From positions 1,947,559 to 2,011,558 of the forward strand of contig NZ_MAYO01000003.1 of the NCBI RefSeq assembly GCF_001691565.1: DNA of 64,000 nucleotides. The letters are read 5' to 3'. Shown piece after piece: positions 24,665-33,740 of this stretch. A program made the translations under genes and the position numbers. The stretch is from Microbacterium oleivorans (GTDB lineage: Bacteria; Actinomycetota; Actinomycetes; Actinomycetales; Microbacteriaceae). How positions within the stretch are numbered: the stretch's first letter is position 1; the number at the start of each line of letters is the position of its first letter. The notes under the pieces were generated by a model, which was given only the letters and a program-made list of their open reading frames with translations, did no database searches and was not told the origin of the DNA.

Positions 24665-25536
24665 CCGCCCGCAGCACGTCGATGAGTGCGGTCACGCTGG
24701 TCGTCGTCGGCCTGTGCTGTCAGGAGGTCGGCGCCTCGCTCGCGGTGTTCCTGTTCCCCGAGGTCGGACCGCTGGGCATGGTGATGCTGCGCCTCGTGTT
24801 CTCCGCGCTCATCCTCGGGCTCATCGCGCGACCTTCGTGGCGCGGCCACACCCGCGCAGCCTGGGTCGCCGTCGTCCAGCTGGGTGTCGCGCTGGCGGTC
24901 ATGAACGGGTTCTTCTACCTCGCTCTCGAACGCCTCGCCCTCGGGGTGACGGTGACGATCGAGGTGCTCGGTCCGCTCGCCCTGTCGATCATCGCGAGCC
25001 GGCGGGCGTCCGCCTGGGTCTGGGCGGGGCTCGCGCTCGTCGGCGTGTTCGCGCTCGGCGGCGGAGGTCTCGACCGGCTCGATCCGCTCGGTGTCCTCTT
25101 CGCCCTCGGGGCCGCCGTCAGCTGGGCGTTCTACATCCTGTCGTCCGCGAAGGTGGGCGCCGCATTCCCCAAGCTCGACGGATTGGCGCTCGCGATGGCG
25201 GTGGGCGCGGTCCTCTCACTGCCGTTCGGGATCGCGGATGCCGGGAGCGCGCTTCTGCGTCTCGACCTCATCGCACTCGGTGCGGCCGTCGCGCTCCTGT
25301 CCTCGACCGTTCCGTACGCCTTCGAACTGATCGCGCTCCGACGCCTTCCGGCGGCCGCATTCGCGATCCTCATGGCGCTCGCTCCCGCGACGGCGTCGCT
25401 GGCGGGCTTCCTCCTGCTCGGGCAGCACCTCACGGTTCTGGAGGTCATCGGCATCGCGCTCGTCATCGCGGCCTCGATCGGTGCCGTCCGTGCAGCGGGC
25501 CGCCGCGCGGACGAGGTCGTCGAGCCGCTCGGCTGA
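24661..25536 (+). CDS. EamA/DMT family exporter (RhtA-like)
   Basis: A 291-residue membrane protein with ten hydrophobic segments in two EamA repeats (VVVGLCCQEVGASLAVFLFPEVGPLGMVMLRLVFSALILGLI; PLGVLFALGAAVSWAFYILSSAKVG). Members near this sequence export amino acids such as threonine and homoserine. GTG 24661 overlaps the previous stop, with GCGGAGG lying directly against it; ATG 24682 is an alternative start. Substrate is inferred only at family level. Confidence 0.87.
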   Translation: MTARSTSMSAVTLVVVGLCCQEVGASLAVFLFPEVGPLGMVMLRLVFSALILGLIARPSWRGHTRAAWVAVVQLGVALAVMNGFFYLALERLALGVTVTIEVLGPLALSIIASRRASAWVWAGLALVGVFALGGGGLDRLDPLGVLFALGAAVSWAFYILSSAKVGAAFPKLDGLALAMAVGAVLSLPFGIADAGSALLRLDLIALGAAVALLSSTVPYAFELIALRRLPAAAFAILMALAPATASLAGFLLLGQHLTVLEVIGIALVIAASIGAVRAAGRRADEVVEPLG

Positions 25537-25555
25537 GTCTGTCGGCTGAGGCCCC

Positions 25556-26251
25556 TCAGGCCGCGATCGCGAGGCGGGCGGTGGCGGCGAGGTACCGTTC
25601 GACGACCACCGCCGCGACGGCGTCGTCGGGCGCGAGCGGCGCGGTGACCACGTCGGCGCCGGCGCGGGCGATCACGTCCGCGAAGAATCCTGGCGCGAGG
25701 ACGTAGCTGGCGGCGACGACCCGCGTCGCCCCCGCGTCGCGCGCGGCGGCGACGGCGGCGGCGATCCGGGTTCCGGCGCCCGCGGCGAAACCGACCGAGA
25801 GGGGAGCGTCGATCCGCGCCCGCAACAGGTCCGCCACCTCCGCGACGTCGACGGATGCCGCCGGATCGCTCGATCCCGCCGCGGCGAGCACCACCGCATC
25901 GCCGGGCGCGAGGCCGACTCCGCGCAGTCGATCTGCAAGCAGGTCGGCGAGGAGGGGGTGCGGCCCGAGGGCGGCGGTCGCGACCGCACGGGACCCGGCA
26001 TCCGTCACCGCGCGGGCGATGTCGACCTTCGTGTGGAACCCGGTCGACAGCAGGAGCGGGACGACGACGGTCGGGCGGGGTGCGGTGGCCCGTACGACAT
26101 CGTCGATCTCGGGCTGCTGCACGTCGACGAACGCCTCCTCGACGGCGACGTGGGGCAGGAGCAGGCGCACCTTCTCGACGACGGCCGAGATGGCGGCGCG
26201 GCCTTCGAGCGAGCTGGTGCCGTGCGAGCAGGCGACGAGGACGGGGGTCAC
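25556..26251 (-). CDS. sirohydrochlorin ferrochelatase-like protein (CbiX/SirB)
   Basis: A 231-residue chelatase predicted to insert iron into sirohydrochlorin, the last step of siroheme synthesis. The N-terminal half has VACSHGTSSLEGRAAI with the active-site His and VVPLLLSTGFHTKVDI with a second His; the second half repeats the fold (VVLAAAGSSDP). GTG 26251 overlaps the TGA of the hemD-like gene. As the last gene of the nitrite operon it completes the cofactor of NirB. Confidence 0.9.
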   Translation of the reverse strand: MTPVLVACSHGTSSLEGRAAISAVVEKVRLLLPHVAVEEAFVDVQQPEIDDVVRATAPRPTVVVPLLLSTGFHTKVDIARAVTDAGSRAVATAALGPHPLLADLLADRLRGVGLAPGDAVVLAAAGSSDPAASVDVAEVADLLRARIDAPLSVGFAAGAGTRIAAAVAAARDAGATRVVAASYVLAPGFFADVIARAGADVVTAPLAPDDAVAAVVVERYLAATARLAIAA

Positions 26252-27396
26252 GGTGTCTCTCCCGGGGTGAGGACGTCGAGGCGGTAGCCGCGTTTGACGA
26301 CGGTGCGGATGAGGGTCGGGATGCCGACGGCCTCGCGCGTGCGCGCGATCGCGACGTCGACCGCGTGGGTGCTGTCGCCGGCTCCCGAGCGGGGCAGGGC
26401 CTCGGCGAGCTCGGCGCGGCCGACCACCCCGCCGCGGGCAGCGAACAGAAGCGACAGGATGGCCGCGGAGGTGGGGGAGAGGGGGAGGAGCGATCCGCTC
26501 AGGACGGCGGCTCCGCTGCGGAGTTCGAGTCGGCCCGCCGTGGTCTCGAGTGCGGGAGCGCCCCCGCCGCCGAAGTGCGTGACGACAGCGCGGACGAGGG
26601 AGCCGAGACGTCCGCGCTCGGCGATCAGGGGCGCCGCTCCCACCTCGACGAGCGGGCCCGCCGTGATCGGGCCGACCGCGGCGAGAAGGAGGGTGCCGTC
26701 CAGGGAACGCCGCACGATCGCCTCGAGCGCCCGCTCCCGGCGGGCGGTGGCGAGCCATTCGGCGGCACCGGGCGCCGAGGTGAAGAGCACGGCGTCGACC
26801 TCGCCCTGCGCGGTCTGGGCGACCGAGCGTGCGACGGCGGCGGCATCCGGCGGAGGTCCCCAGCGGTAGACGGTCAGGCTGACGACCTCGGCGCCCGCGG
26901 CCGAGAACAGCTCGTCGAGCCCGTCCGCGCCCGACCCGTGGTGCTGAACCGCGACCCGTCGACCGGCCACGCCCTCAGCCAGCAGGAACGCGCCGAGCTC
27001 CTCGGAGGTCTCGGACTCGGCGACCCAGTCGGCGGTCAGGCCGGCCTGCTGGATCGCTCCGCGTGCCTTCGGTCCGCGCGCGACGATCTGCGCACCCGCG
27101 AGCGCATCGTGGAGCCCGCCCTGCAGTCCCGCCTCGTCGGCGGCTTCCATCCAGCCGCGGAATCCGACTCCGGTGGTGGCGACCACGACGTCGGGCGGAT
27201 CGGCGATCAGTGCGCGGGTCGCGCCGATGAGCGCGTCGTCGTCGATGTGCGACTCGATCGTGAGAGCCGGTGCGTGGCGCACCGTCGCCCCGTGCCGTTC
27301 CAACGCCGACGCGAGCTCGGACGAGCGACGATCGACGGCGATGACGATCGTGCAGCCGCCGAGCGCGGCGGAGAGGGCGGGGCGGACGGCGGTCAC
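26248..27396 (-). CDS. uroporphyrinogen-III synthase fused to a winged-helix DNA-binding domain
   Basis: A 382-residue fusion. Residues about 10-255 form the HemD fold (TIVIAVDRRSSELASALERHGATVRHAPALTIE, ADPPDVVVATTGVGFRGWME, VDAVLFTSAPGAAEWL). Residues about 285-375 form an OmpR-type winged helix (LSPTSAAILSLLFAARGGVVGRAELAEAL ... STHAVDVAIARTREAVGIPTLIRTVVKRGYRLDVL). Similar fusions exist in other actinobacteria. The protein may both serve siroheme synthesis and regulate this operon; the DNA-binding role is inferred. GTG 27396 and the stop both lie in 4-base overlaps with neighbours. Confidence 0.9.
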   Translation of the reverse strand: MTAVRPALSAALGGCTIVIAVDRRSSELASALERHGATVRHAPALTIESHIDDDALIGATRALIADPPDVVVATTGVGFRGWMEAADEAGLQGGLHDALAGAQIVARGPKARGAIQQAGLTADWVAESETSEELGAFLLAEGVAGRRVAVQHHGSGADGLDELFSAAGAEVVSLTVYRWGPPPDAAAVARSVAQTAQGEVDAVLFTSAPGAAEWLATARRERALEAIVRRSLDGTLLLAAVGPITAGPLVEVGAAPLIAERGRLGSLVRAVVTHFGGGGAPALETTAGRLELRSGAAVLSGSLLPLSPTSAAILSLLFAARGGVVGRAELAEALPRSGAGDSTHAVDVAIARTREAVGIPTLIRTVVKRGYRLDVLTPGETP

Positions 27397-28628
27397 CGGG
27401 GCGGATCCCCCGTTCCCGCGGCGACGGGCTCCGGCAGCAGGAGACCCGCGGCGGCGACGTCGCCCACCACGATGACGGCGGGATTGCTGACACCCGCGGC
27501 CGCGGCATCCGTCACCGCGTCGGCGAGGGTCGTGCGGGTGGTCCGCTGCGACGGCGTGTGGCCGCGCTCGACGATCGCCACCGGACGATGGGCGGGCGCG
27601 CCGGCCGCGAGCGCGGCGGCGACGAGCTTGGGAAGCGCCGCCACCCCCATGAGGATGACGGTCGTGATCGTGTCGTCCGCGAGGGCTGCGCGGGTGGCTG
27701 CGGTGACCGGGCCCTGCCCGATCGCGACGTGGAGACCGGCCGCCGTGCCGCGGTGGGTGACCGGGATGCCGGCGGCCTGGGGGACCGAGACGACACTCGT
27801 CAGCCCGGGCACGACCTCGACCGGGACGCCCGCCGCGAGGCACGCGGTGACCTCCTCGCCGCCGCGTCCGAAGACGAACGGATCGCCGCCCTTCAGCCGC
27901 ACGACGCGCTTCCCGGCTTTCGCGTGGGCGACGAGGAGGGCGTTGATCTCCTCCTGCGGCACGGGGTGGTTTCCGGGAGCCTTGCCGACGTCGATCACCT
28001 CGACGTCGGGGTCGAGTTCGCTGAGTACGTCGGTCGGGCCGAGACGATCGGCGACGACGACGTCGGCCTCGGCGAGCAGTCGGCGGCCGCGGACGGTCAT
28101 GAGGTCGGCGGGTCCGGGACCCCCGCCGACGAGGTCCACGCGCCCGGCGCTCCTTCGGCGGCGGCGGAGAGGCAGCATCCCGTCGCGCAGCGCCGCCCCG
28201 ATCGCATCGCGCAACCGGGCGGACCGTCGCGGATCGACTCCGGCGTCGGAGGCCACCCCCACGATGACATCGCCCGAGCGGGTCTCGGCCGTCAGCCTCG
28301 CCGTCCCGTGGGCGCCGTCGGAGGTGTTCACGCAGAGCACGCGAGCCGCCTCGCACCACGCCGCGACGGTCGCGTCGACGGATGTCCGGGCTGTCGCCGT
28401 GTGCACGAACCAGGCATCCGCCACATCGGCTTCGCGGGCCGCGCGGGCGATCCACGTGACGCGACCGGCGTCGACGAGCTCACGCATCGCGGAGCCCACC
28501 TCCGGGGCGACGACGGTCACGAGGGCGCCCTCGCCGAGGAAGCGGCCGACTCGGCGGGCGGCGACGTTACCGCCGCCGACGAAGACGACGCGACGCCCGG
28601 TGAGGGACAGCCCGATCATGGTGGTCAT
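27393..28628 (-). CDS. siroheme synthase: precorrin-2 dehydrogenase / uroporphyrinogen-III C-methyltransferase
   Basis: A 411-residue two-domain enzyme. Residues about 1-150 are the dehydrogenase half (GLSLTGRRVVFVGGGNVAARRVGRFLGEGALVTVVAP). From about 160 it is the methyltransferase (VDLVGGGPGPADLMTVRGRRLLAEADVVVADRL, RLKGGDPFVFGRGGEEVTACLAAGVPVEVVPGLTS, AIGQGPVT). It carries out methylation to precorrin-2 and oxidation to sirohydrochlorin; the final iron insertion is probably done by the CbiX-like protein downstream. Overlaps both neighbours by four bases. Confidence 0.93.
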   Translation of the reverse strand: MTTMIGLSLTGRRVVFVGGGNVAARRVGRFLGEGALVTVVAPEVGSAMRELVDAGRVTWIARAAREADVADAWFVHTATARTSVDATVAAWCEAARVLCVNTSDGAHGTARLTAETRSGDVIVGVASDAGVDPRRSARLRDAIGAALRDGMLPLRRRRRSAGRVDLVGGGPGPADLMTVRGRRLLAEADVVVADRLGPTDVLSELDPDVEVIDVGKAPGNHPVPQEEINALLVAHAKAGKRVVRLKGGDPFVFGRGGEEVTACLAAGVPVEVVPGLTSVVSVPQAAGIPVTHRGTAAGLHVAIGQGPVTAATRAALADDTITTVILMGVAALPKLVAAALAAGAPAHRPVAIVERGHTPSQRTTRTTLADAVTDAAAAGVSNPAVIVVGDVAAAGLLLPEPVAAGTGDPPR

Positions 28629-29005
28629 CGCTGCTCCTCCCGGAGGTAGACGATCCCGTCGGCGACGGCTGCAGGCCAGACGCGCAGGGCCCGCGGCTCC
28701 TTGCCGTTCGTTTCGAGGCAGACGCCGGTGCGGAGGTCGAAGACCTGCTTGTACATCGGGGAGGCCACGGTGGGCACCTCGCCGCGGGTACCGACGATCC
28801 CGCGCGAGATGACGTGGGCTCCGCTGTACGGGTCGAGGTTCTGCACCGCATGCACGCGCCCGGCGTGGGTGAGGAACAGTGCGACCTGCGTCTCGCCGAG
28901 GAGGGCGGCGCGACCGCGTTCGGTCTCGAGGTCGGTCACCGCGCACACCGCCGTCCAGTCGGCGGGCGCAGCCGCGGCATCCCTCTCGTGCGTCACGATC
29001 GTCAT
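28625..29005 (-). CDS. nirD: nitrite reductase small subunit
   Basis: A 126-residue protein with a Rieske-like fold lacking the iron-sulfur ligands, as in NirD: WTAVCAVTDLETERGRAALLGETQVALFLTHAGRVHAVQNLDPYSGAHVISRGIVGTRGEVPTVASPMYKQVFDLRTGVCLETNGKEPRALRVWP. It associates with NirB in NADH-dependent reduction of nitrite to ammonium. ATG 29005 overlaps the nirB stop by four bases. Confidence 0.93.
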   Translation of the reverse strand: MTIVTHERDAAAAPADWTAVCAVTDLETERGRAALLGETQVALFLTHAGRVHAVQNLDPYSGAHVISRGIVGTRGEVPTVASPMYKQVFDLRTGVCLETNGKEPRALRVWPAAVADGIVYLREEQR

Positions 29006-31578
29006 CGCCGCACCTCCAGAGTCGTGCCGGCGATGAGAACTCCCGCGTCGCGGTCCTCGGCCGTGGCCGGACGCGCCTGGCCGCGCTCGGCGGTGTACGC
29101 GAGCGACGGGTCGGGAGTCGTGGGGGCGTTGACGAACGAGGCGAACCGGCGGAGCTTCTCGGGGTCGTCGAGGGTCGCCTTCCACTCGTCCTCGTAATTC
29201 TCGACGTGGCGCGCCATCGCGGCATCCAGGTCGGCGCAGATCCCGAGCGAGTCGTCGAGGATCACGCGGCGCAACTCGTCGATACCGCCCTCGAGATCTT
29301 CGAACCACGGGGCCGTGCGCTGCAGCCGGTCGGCGGTGAAGACGTAGTACATCAGGAAGCGGTCGATCGCCTGGAGCAGCCCAGCGTCGTCGAGACCTTC
29401 GGCGAGGAGAACCGCGTGGCGCGGGGTGAAGCCGCCGTTGCCGCCGACGTACATGTTCCAGCCCGCCTCGGTCGCGATGACGCCGACGTCTTTGCCGCGG
29501 GCCTCGGCGCACTCGCGCGCGCAGCCCGAGACGCCGAGCTTGATCTTGTGCGGCGATCGCAGCCCCCGGTAGCGGAGCTCGAGCTGCACCGCCATGCCGA
29601 CCGCGTCCTGCACGCCGTAGCGGCACCACGTCGAGCCGACGCACGACTTCACGGTGCGCAGCGACTTGCCGTAGGCGTGGCCAGACTCGAACCCCGCATC
29701 GACGAGCCGCTTCCAGATGTCCGGCAGCTGCTCGAGACGCGCACCGAACATGTCGATGCGCTGTCCGCCGGTGATCTTCGTGTACAGGCCGAAGTCCTGC
29801 GCGACCTGTCCGATGACGAGCAGGCCCTCGGGGGTGATCTCGCCGCCGGCGATGCGAGGGACGACCGAGTAGCTGCCGTCTTTCTGCATGTTGGCCATGA
29901 CGTGGTCGTTCGTGTCCTGCAGGGTCGCGTTCTCGCCGTCGAGCACGTGGCGACCGGTGAGGGTCGACAGGATGCTGGCGAGCACCGGCTTGCAGATGTC
30001 GCAGCCGCGGCCGGTGCCGAAGCGATCGATGACTGCGCTGAAGGTCGACAGCCCCGAGACGCGGACGGCGTCGAAGAGCTGGCGGCGCGACATCGCGAAG
30101 TGCTCGCAGAGGGAGTTGCTGAGGGCGGCGCCGGTCTTCGCGAGCTCGCTGCCGAGGAGCTTCGTGATCATGCCGACGCACGATCCGCACGCCGCTCCCG
30201 CCTTCGTGCAGGCCTTGATCGCCTTCACGTCCGAGCAGCCCTCGTCGTGGACGGCGGAGCGGATGCCGCCGGCCGTGACGCTGTTGCAGGAGCACACCAG
30301 CGCCTCGTCCGGCAGTTCACCCGTCGGAGCGGCGACGCCCTCTCGCGGCATGAGATAGGCGACCGGATCGCCGCCGAGCGCGCCGCCGACGAGGGGGCGG
30401 AGCGACCCGTAGGCCGAGGCATCGCCGACGAGGATGCCGCCGAGCAGGGTCTTCGCGTCGTCCGACAGGACCAGCTTCTTGTAGACACCCGCCACCGGGT
30501 CGGCGTAGACCACGTCGAGCGCGCCGGGCGTCTCGGCGAAGGCGTCGCCGAAGCTCGCGACGTCGACGCCCGAGAGCTTGAGCTTCGTCGAGACGTCGAA
30601 GCCCCCGAACGATGCCTCGAGTCCGAGCAGCCGCGCCGCCGCAACCTCGGCCATCGCGTAGCCGGGAGCGACGAGCCCGACGCACTGGCCGCCGAAGCTC
30701 GCCACCTCTCCGATCGCGAGGATGCGCGGGTCGGACGTGTCGCAGCCGGCATCGATGGCGACTCCGCCACGCGCATCCACCGTGAGCCCGGCCGCGCGGG
30801 CGAGCTCGTCTCGGGGACGGACGCCGACGGTGAACACGACGACGTCGGTGCGCTCCCACGAGCCGTCGCGGAACTCGAGGCCGATCACCCGACCGCTGCG
30901 GTCGGCGTCGAGCCGCGTCGTCAACGCCGAGGTCCGCACGCCGATGCCGCGCTGCTCGATGAGGCGCCGCAGGGCGTCGCCGGCGGGCAGGTCGAGCTGG
31001 GCGGACATGAGGCGGTCCGAGGACTGGATGACGGTGCAGTCGACATCGAGGCCCTGCAGGGCGCCGGCCGCTTCCAGGCCGAGGAGCCCGCCGCCGATGA
31101 CGGTTCCGGTGAGTCGGCGGCCGAGCTCGGCGGAGCGTCGCTCGACGAAGCGCTCCAGGGCCTCGACGTCGTCGAGGGTGCGGTAGACGAAGCATCCGTC
31201 GTGGTCATAGCCGTCCACGGCGAGCCGGGCGGCATACGAGCCGGTCGCGAGGACCAGCCGGTCGTATCCGATGCGCTCGCCGCGGTCGGTGACGACCTCG
31301 GCTCGGTCGCGGTCGATGCGCGTGACCGTCGTGCCGCGCTGGAAGCGCACGCGCTCGTCGGCCAGCGGCGACGCGTCGAGTTCGAGGTCTTCTGCGGACG
31401 CGCCGGCGAAGAACGAGGTGAGGCCGACGCGGTCGTACGGATGCCGCGGCTCCTCGCCGATCACGGTGACCCGCCACGCGTCGTCGGTGCGGCTGAGCAG
31501 GCTCTCGACGAACCGGTGGGCGACCATCCCGGCGCCCACCACGACCACGTGGGGCGGGGTGGGGCCGGTGGAGCTCAT
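29002..31578 (-). CDS. nirB: nitrite reductase (NADH) large subunit
   Basis: An 858-residue flavoprotein of normal NirB length. In order: FAD domain (HVVVVGAGMVAHRFVESLL), NAD domain (GTVIGGGLLGLEAAGALQGL), the Bfd-like 2Fe-2S part (CSCNSVTAGGIRSAVHDEGC, GAACGSCVGMITKLL, GRGCDICKPVL), and the siroheme/4Fe-4S domain (SCVGSTWCRYGVQDAVGM, KLGVSGCARECAEARGKDVGVI). ATG 31578 follows a TACGTT box (31590-31585) by six bases without a ribosome site, so the gene may have its own leaderless promoter in addition to read-through from nirC. ATG 31656 is an alternative. Confidence 0.95.
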   Translation of the reverse strand: MSSTGPTPPHVVVVGAGMVAHRFVESLLSRTDDAWRVTVIGEEPRHPYDRVGLTSFFAGASAEDLELDASPLADERVRFQRGTTVTRIDRDRAEVVTDRGERIGYDRLVLATGSYAARLAVDGYDHDGCFVYRTLDDVEALERFVERRSAELGRRLTGTVIGGGLLGLEAAGALQGLDVDCTVIQSSDRLMSAQLDLPAGDALRRLIEQRGIGVRTSALTTRLDADRSGRVIGLEFRDGSWERTDVVVFTVGVRPRDELARAAGLTVDARGGVAIDAGCDTSDPRILAIGEVASFGGQCVGLVAPGYAMAEVAAARLLGLEASFGGFDVSTKLKLSGVDVASFGDAFAETPGALDVVYADPVAGVYKKLVLSDDAKTLLGGILVGDASAYGSLRPLVGGALGGDPVAYLMPREGVAAPTGELPDEALVCSCNSVTAGGIRSAVHDEGCSDVKAIKACTKAGAACGSCVGMITKLLGSELAKTGAALSNSLCEHFAMSRRQLFDAVRVSGLSTFSAVIDRFGTGRGCDICKPVLASILSTLTGRHVLDGENATLQDTNDHVMANMQKDGSYSVVPRIAGGEITPEGLLVIGQVAQDFGLYTKITGGQRIDMFGARLEQLPDIWKRLVDAGFESGHAYGKSLRTVKSCVGSTWCRYGVQDAVGMAVQLELRYRGLRSPHKIKLGVSGCARECAEARGKDVGVIATEAGWNMYVGGNGGFTPRHAVLLAEGLDDAGLLQAIDRFLMYYVFTADRLQRTAPWFEDLEGGIDELRRVILDDSLGICADLDAAMARHVENYEDEWKATLDDPEKLRRFASFVNAPTTPDPSLAYTAERGQARPATAEDRDAGVLIAGTTLEVRR

Positions 31579-31652
31579 GTCGTGAACGTATTCGGGCGAC
31601 GTTGCAGCCGAGGTCCCGTCGTGTTGCGGGCTCTTTACGGGGCGCACGGTGA

Positions 31653-32525
31653 TCACCGGACGGCGACGGGCGCGTCCGCCGCGGCGGCGCGGGCGGCATC
31701 CTCACGGCGCGAAGCGCGCACGCGGCGGGGGGCCGCGGGGCGTCCGTACGTGAAGAACAGCGGGAGCCCCACGAACAGCAGTCCCCCGACGAGGTTGCCG
31801 ACCACCGTCGGGATCTCGTTCCAGATCAGGTAGTCGCCGATCGTGAAGTCGCCGCCGAGCAGCAGGCCCGAGGGGAACAGGAACATGTTCACGATCGAGT
31901 GCTCGAAGCCCATGAAGAAGAAGAGCATGATCGGCATCCACATCGCGACGATCTTGCCGACGACGTCCTTCGACACCATCGCGAGGACGACCCCGGTGGC
32001 GACCATCGCGTTGCAGAGGACGGCGCGGACGAAGAGGGTCAGCATGCCGTTCGCTCCGTGCTCGGCGTAACCCACGGTGCGGCCCTCACCGATGTGGCCG
32101 ATCGCCTGACCGACCTCGTTCGGCGGGGTCGAGAATCCGTTGGTGAACACGATCGCCATGAGCACCGCGATCGCGAACGCGCCGATGAAGTTGCCGAGGA
32201 ATACGAGTCCCCAGTTGCGGAGGATGCCGCCGAGCGTGACGCCCGGGCGCTTGTCGAGCCAGGCGAGCGGTGCCAGGACGAACACGCCGGTCAGCAGGTC
32301 GTAGCCGAGCAGGTAGAGCATGACGAAGCCGATGGGGAACAGCACGGCGCCGAGGATCGGGCTGCCGGTGGTGACGCTGATGGTCACAGCGAAGGCGGCG
32401 GCGAGGGTGAGGATCGCGCCGCCCATGATCGAGCGGATCAGGGTGTCGCGGGTCGAGAGCATGACCTTCGACGCGCCGGCGTCGATCACGGTCTGGACGA
32501 GTTCGGTGGGCTTGACGTACGTCAT
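31653..32525 (-). CDS. formate/nitrite transporter family channel (NirC-like)
   Basis: A 290-residue membrane protein of the FNT family with six to seven hydrophobic segments. MGGAILTLAAAFAVTISVTTGSPILGAVLFPIGFVMLYLLGYDLLTGVF and FMGFEHSIVNMFLFPSG (conserved His in the pore) are typical. Position directly before nirBD indicates nitrite as substrate. A ribosome site AAAGG precedes the ATG. The C-terminal tail is basic. It opens the nitrite-siroheme operon. Confidence 0.92.
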   Translation of the reverse strand: MTYVKPTELVQTVIDAGASKVMLSTRDTLIRSIMGGAILTLAAAFAVTISVTTGSPILGAVLFPIGFVMLYLLGYDLLTGVFVLAPLAWLDKRPGVTLGGILRNWGLVFLGNFIGAFAIAVLMAIVFTNGFSTPPNEVGQAIGHIGEGRTVGYAEHGANGMLTLFVRAVLCNAMVATGVVLAMVSKDVVGKIVAMWMPIMLFFFMGFEHSIVNMFLFPSGLLLGGDFTIGDYLIWNEIPTVVGNLVGGLLFVGLPLFFTYGRPAAPRRVRASRREDAARAAAADAPVAVR

Positions 32526-32668
32526 CGCAGTGCCTTTCAGTCGTGGAGCCGGGTGTGAGGCTCGACGCTAAAGGGCGGGTGTTTCCCCCGACCGCACGGG
32601 GATCGACCGCTTTGGTTACCTCTTCCTCTCAACCGAAGAAGGCGCGATGTGAGAACGGATGCCCGGGG

Positions 32669-32998
32669 TCACTCCTCGTGGCCGACGGAGCGGGCTTCGA
32701 GGTACGCGCAGAGTTCTGCCGCGACGGCGAGTTCGGCGGCCATGCCGTGGAGCTGGTGGCTGTTGAGGATCGTCGTGTCGGGCTGCGGTTCGAACATCAC
32801 GCGCCACGAGGTCTCGCCGATCTGCACGGGCTCCATGGAGATCGCAACGGTCGCATTCTCGAGGGGGACGATGACGAGCCCCGTGTCGGATCCGTCGGAC
32901 CCGTCCTGGACGATCACCTTGATGCGGTCGCCCGCGCCCCGGGCGTCGTGGAACTCGGACACCCACGTCTCGAGGGTTTCTTTACTGCGGAACGGCAT
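32669..32998 (-). CDS. small protein of unknown function, paralogue of 34204-34548
   Basis: A 109-residue soluble protein, MPFRSKETLETWVSEFHDARGAGDRIKVIVQDGSDGSDTGLVIVPLENATVAIS..., ending AELAVAAELCAYLEARSVGHEE. It has a strong GGGGGAGGAG ribosome site. It is clearly related to the protein at 34204-34548 over its whole length (MPxRSxxTLxxW, IKVxxQD, GLVxVPLxNA, WRVxFEPQ, AAELCxYLExRSV). No known family was recognised. Confidence 0.72.
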   Translation of the reverse strand: MPFRSKETLETWVSEFHDARGAGDRIKVIVQDGSDGSDTGLVIVPLENATVAISMEPVQIGETSWRVMFEPQPDTTILNSHQLHGMAAELAVAAELCAYLEARSVGHEE

Positions 32999-33130
32999 CG
33001 GGACTCCTCCCCCGGGTCGCGAGGAGGGTAGCGGATCGGCGGACACGTGGCCACAGGCATCCCTGCACCCTCTCTCATCACCTATTCTCGACGAGATCGC
33101 CGTGAACGGCGTCATTACCGGGGAGTGAAT

Positions 33131-33664
33131 GTGGCGGACGTCGACGCGCAGACCAGCGAGGAGCCGCCAGCGACGGCCGGGTACTGGTACGACGAGTCGC
33201 CCGGCCAGCGCGAACGTGCCCGCCGCGTCCTCGAGGCCCTCCGCACGTACCGTGCTGCCGAGTCCGCGATGCGTCGGCGTACGCGGGACTCGATGTCCAT
33301 GGGTGAGAACGAGCTGCTCGCCCTGCGCTACCTGCTCCGCCAGCCCGGCCACTCCGCTCGTCCCGCCGAGCTCGTGAAGTACCTCGGGGTGACGTCGGCC
33401 TCGATCACGACGATGCTCGACCGGCTCGAGAAGACCGGCCGTATCGAACGGCTGGCGAATCCGGCGGATCGGCGAAGCATCTTCGTGAAGGCGACGACGC
33501 ACGCGAACGAGGAAGTGCGCGAGACCCTCGGCCGCATGCACGGGCTCATGTACGACGTCGCTGTCGGGATGAGTCCCGAGGCGCAGGAGCACGTCGTCGA
33601 CTTCCTGCGTCGGATGTCGGATGCCGTCGACGGTGTCGACCCCGTCGTCGTCGAGGAGCCCTGA
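33131..33664 (+). CDS. MarR family transcriptional regulator
   Basis: A 177-residue MarR regulator. The winged helix spans residues about 55-125 (GENELLALRYLLRQPGHSARPAELVKYLGVTSASITTMLDRLEKTGRIERLANPADRRSIFVKAT), flanked by the long dimerisation helices. GTG 33131 is preferred because GGGGAG lies five bases upstream. The N-terminal 30 residues (EEPPATAGYWYDESPGQRERARRVL) are an extension. The gene is divergent from the small protein at 32669. Targets unknown. Confidence 0.85.
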   Translation: MADVDAQTSEEPPATAGYWYDESPGQRERARRVLEALRTYRAAESAMRRRTRDSMSMGENELLALRYLLRQPGHSARPAELVKYLGVTSASITTMLDRLEKTGRIERLANPADRRSIFVKATTHANEEVRETLGRMHGLMYDVAVGMSPEAQEHVVDFLRRMSDAVDGVDPVVVEEP

Positions 33665-33740
33665 CGCACTCGCCGTACCTGGCTCGGGCGCCGAAAGCAA
33701 CTGGTCGGTCGAAACCGGGCTCGCCACCCATAGTGGTCAC

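Noticed and set aside
25855..28812. Very long open frame on the plus strand opposite the siroheme genes
   Set aside because: It is antisense to well-supported genes, has Arg/Ser/Pro-rich low-complexity translation and no family motif; such frames are a by-product of extreme GC content.
28879..31833. Open frame of nearly 1000 codons antisense to nirB
   Set aside because: Translation has no recognisable domain, while the opposite strand encodes a complete NirB.
32526..32660. GlnR box before nirC
   Set aside because: A GTAAC word is present on the minus strand, but the companion GAAAC half-site is not at the required spacing.
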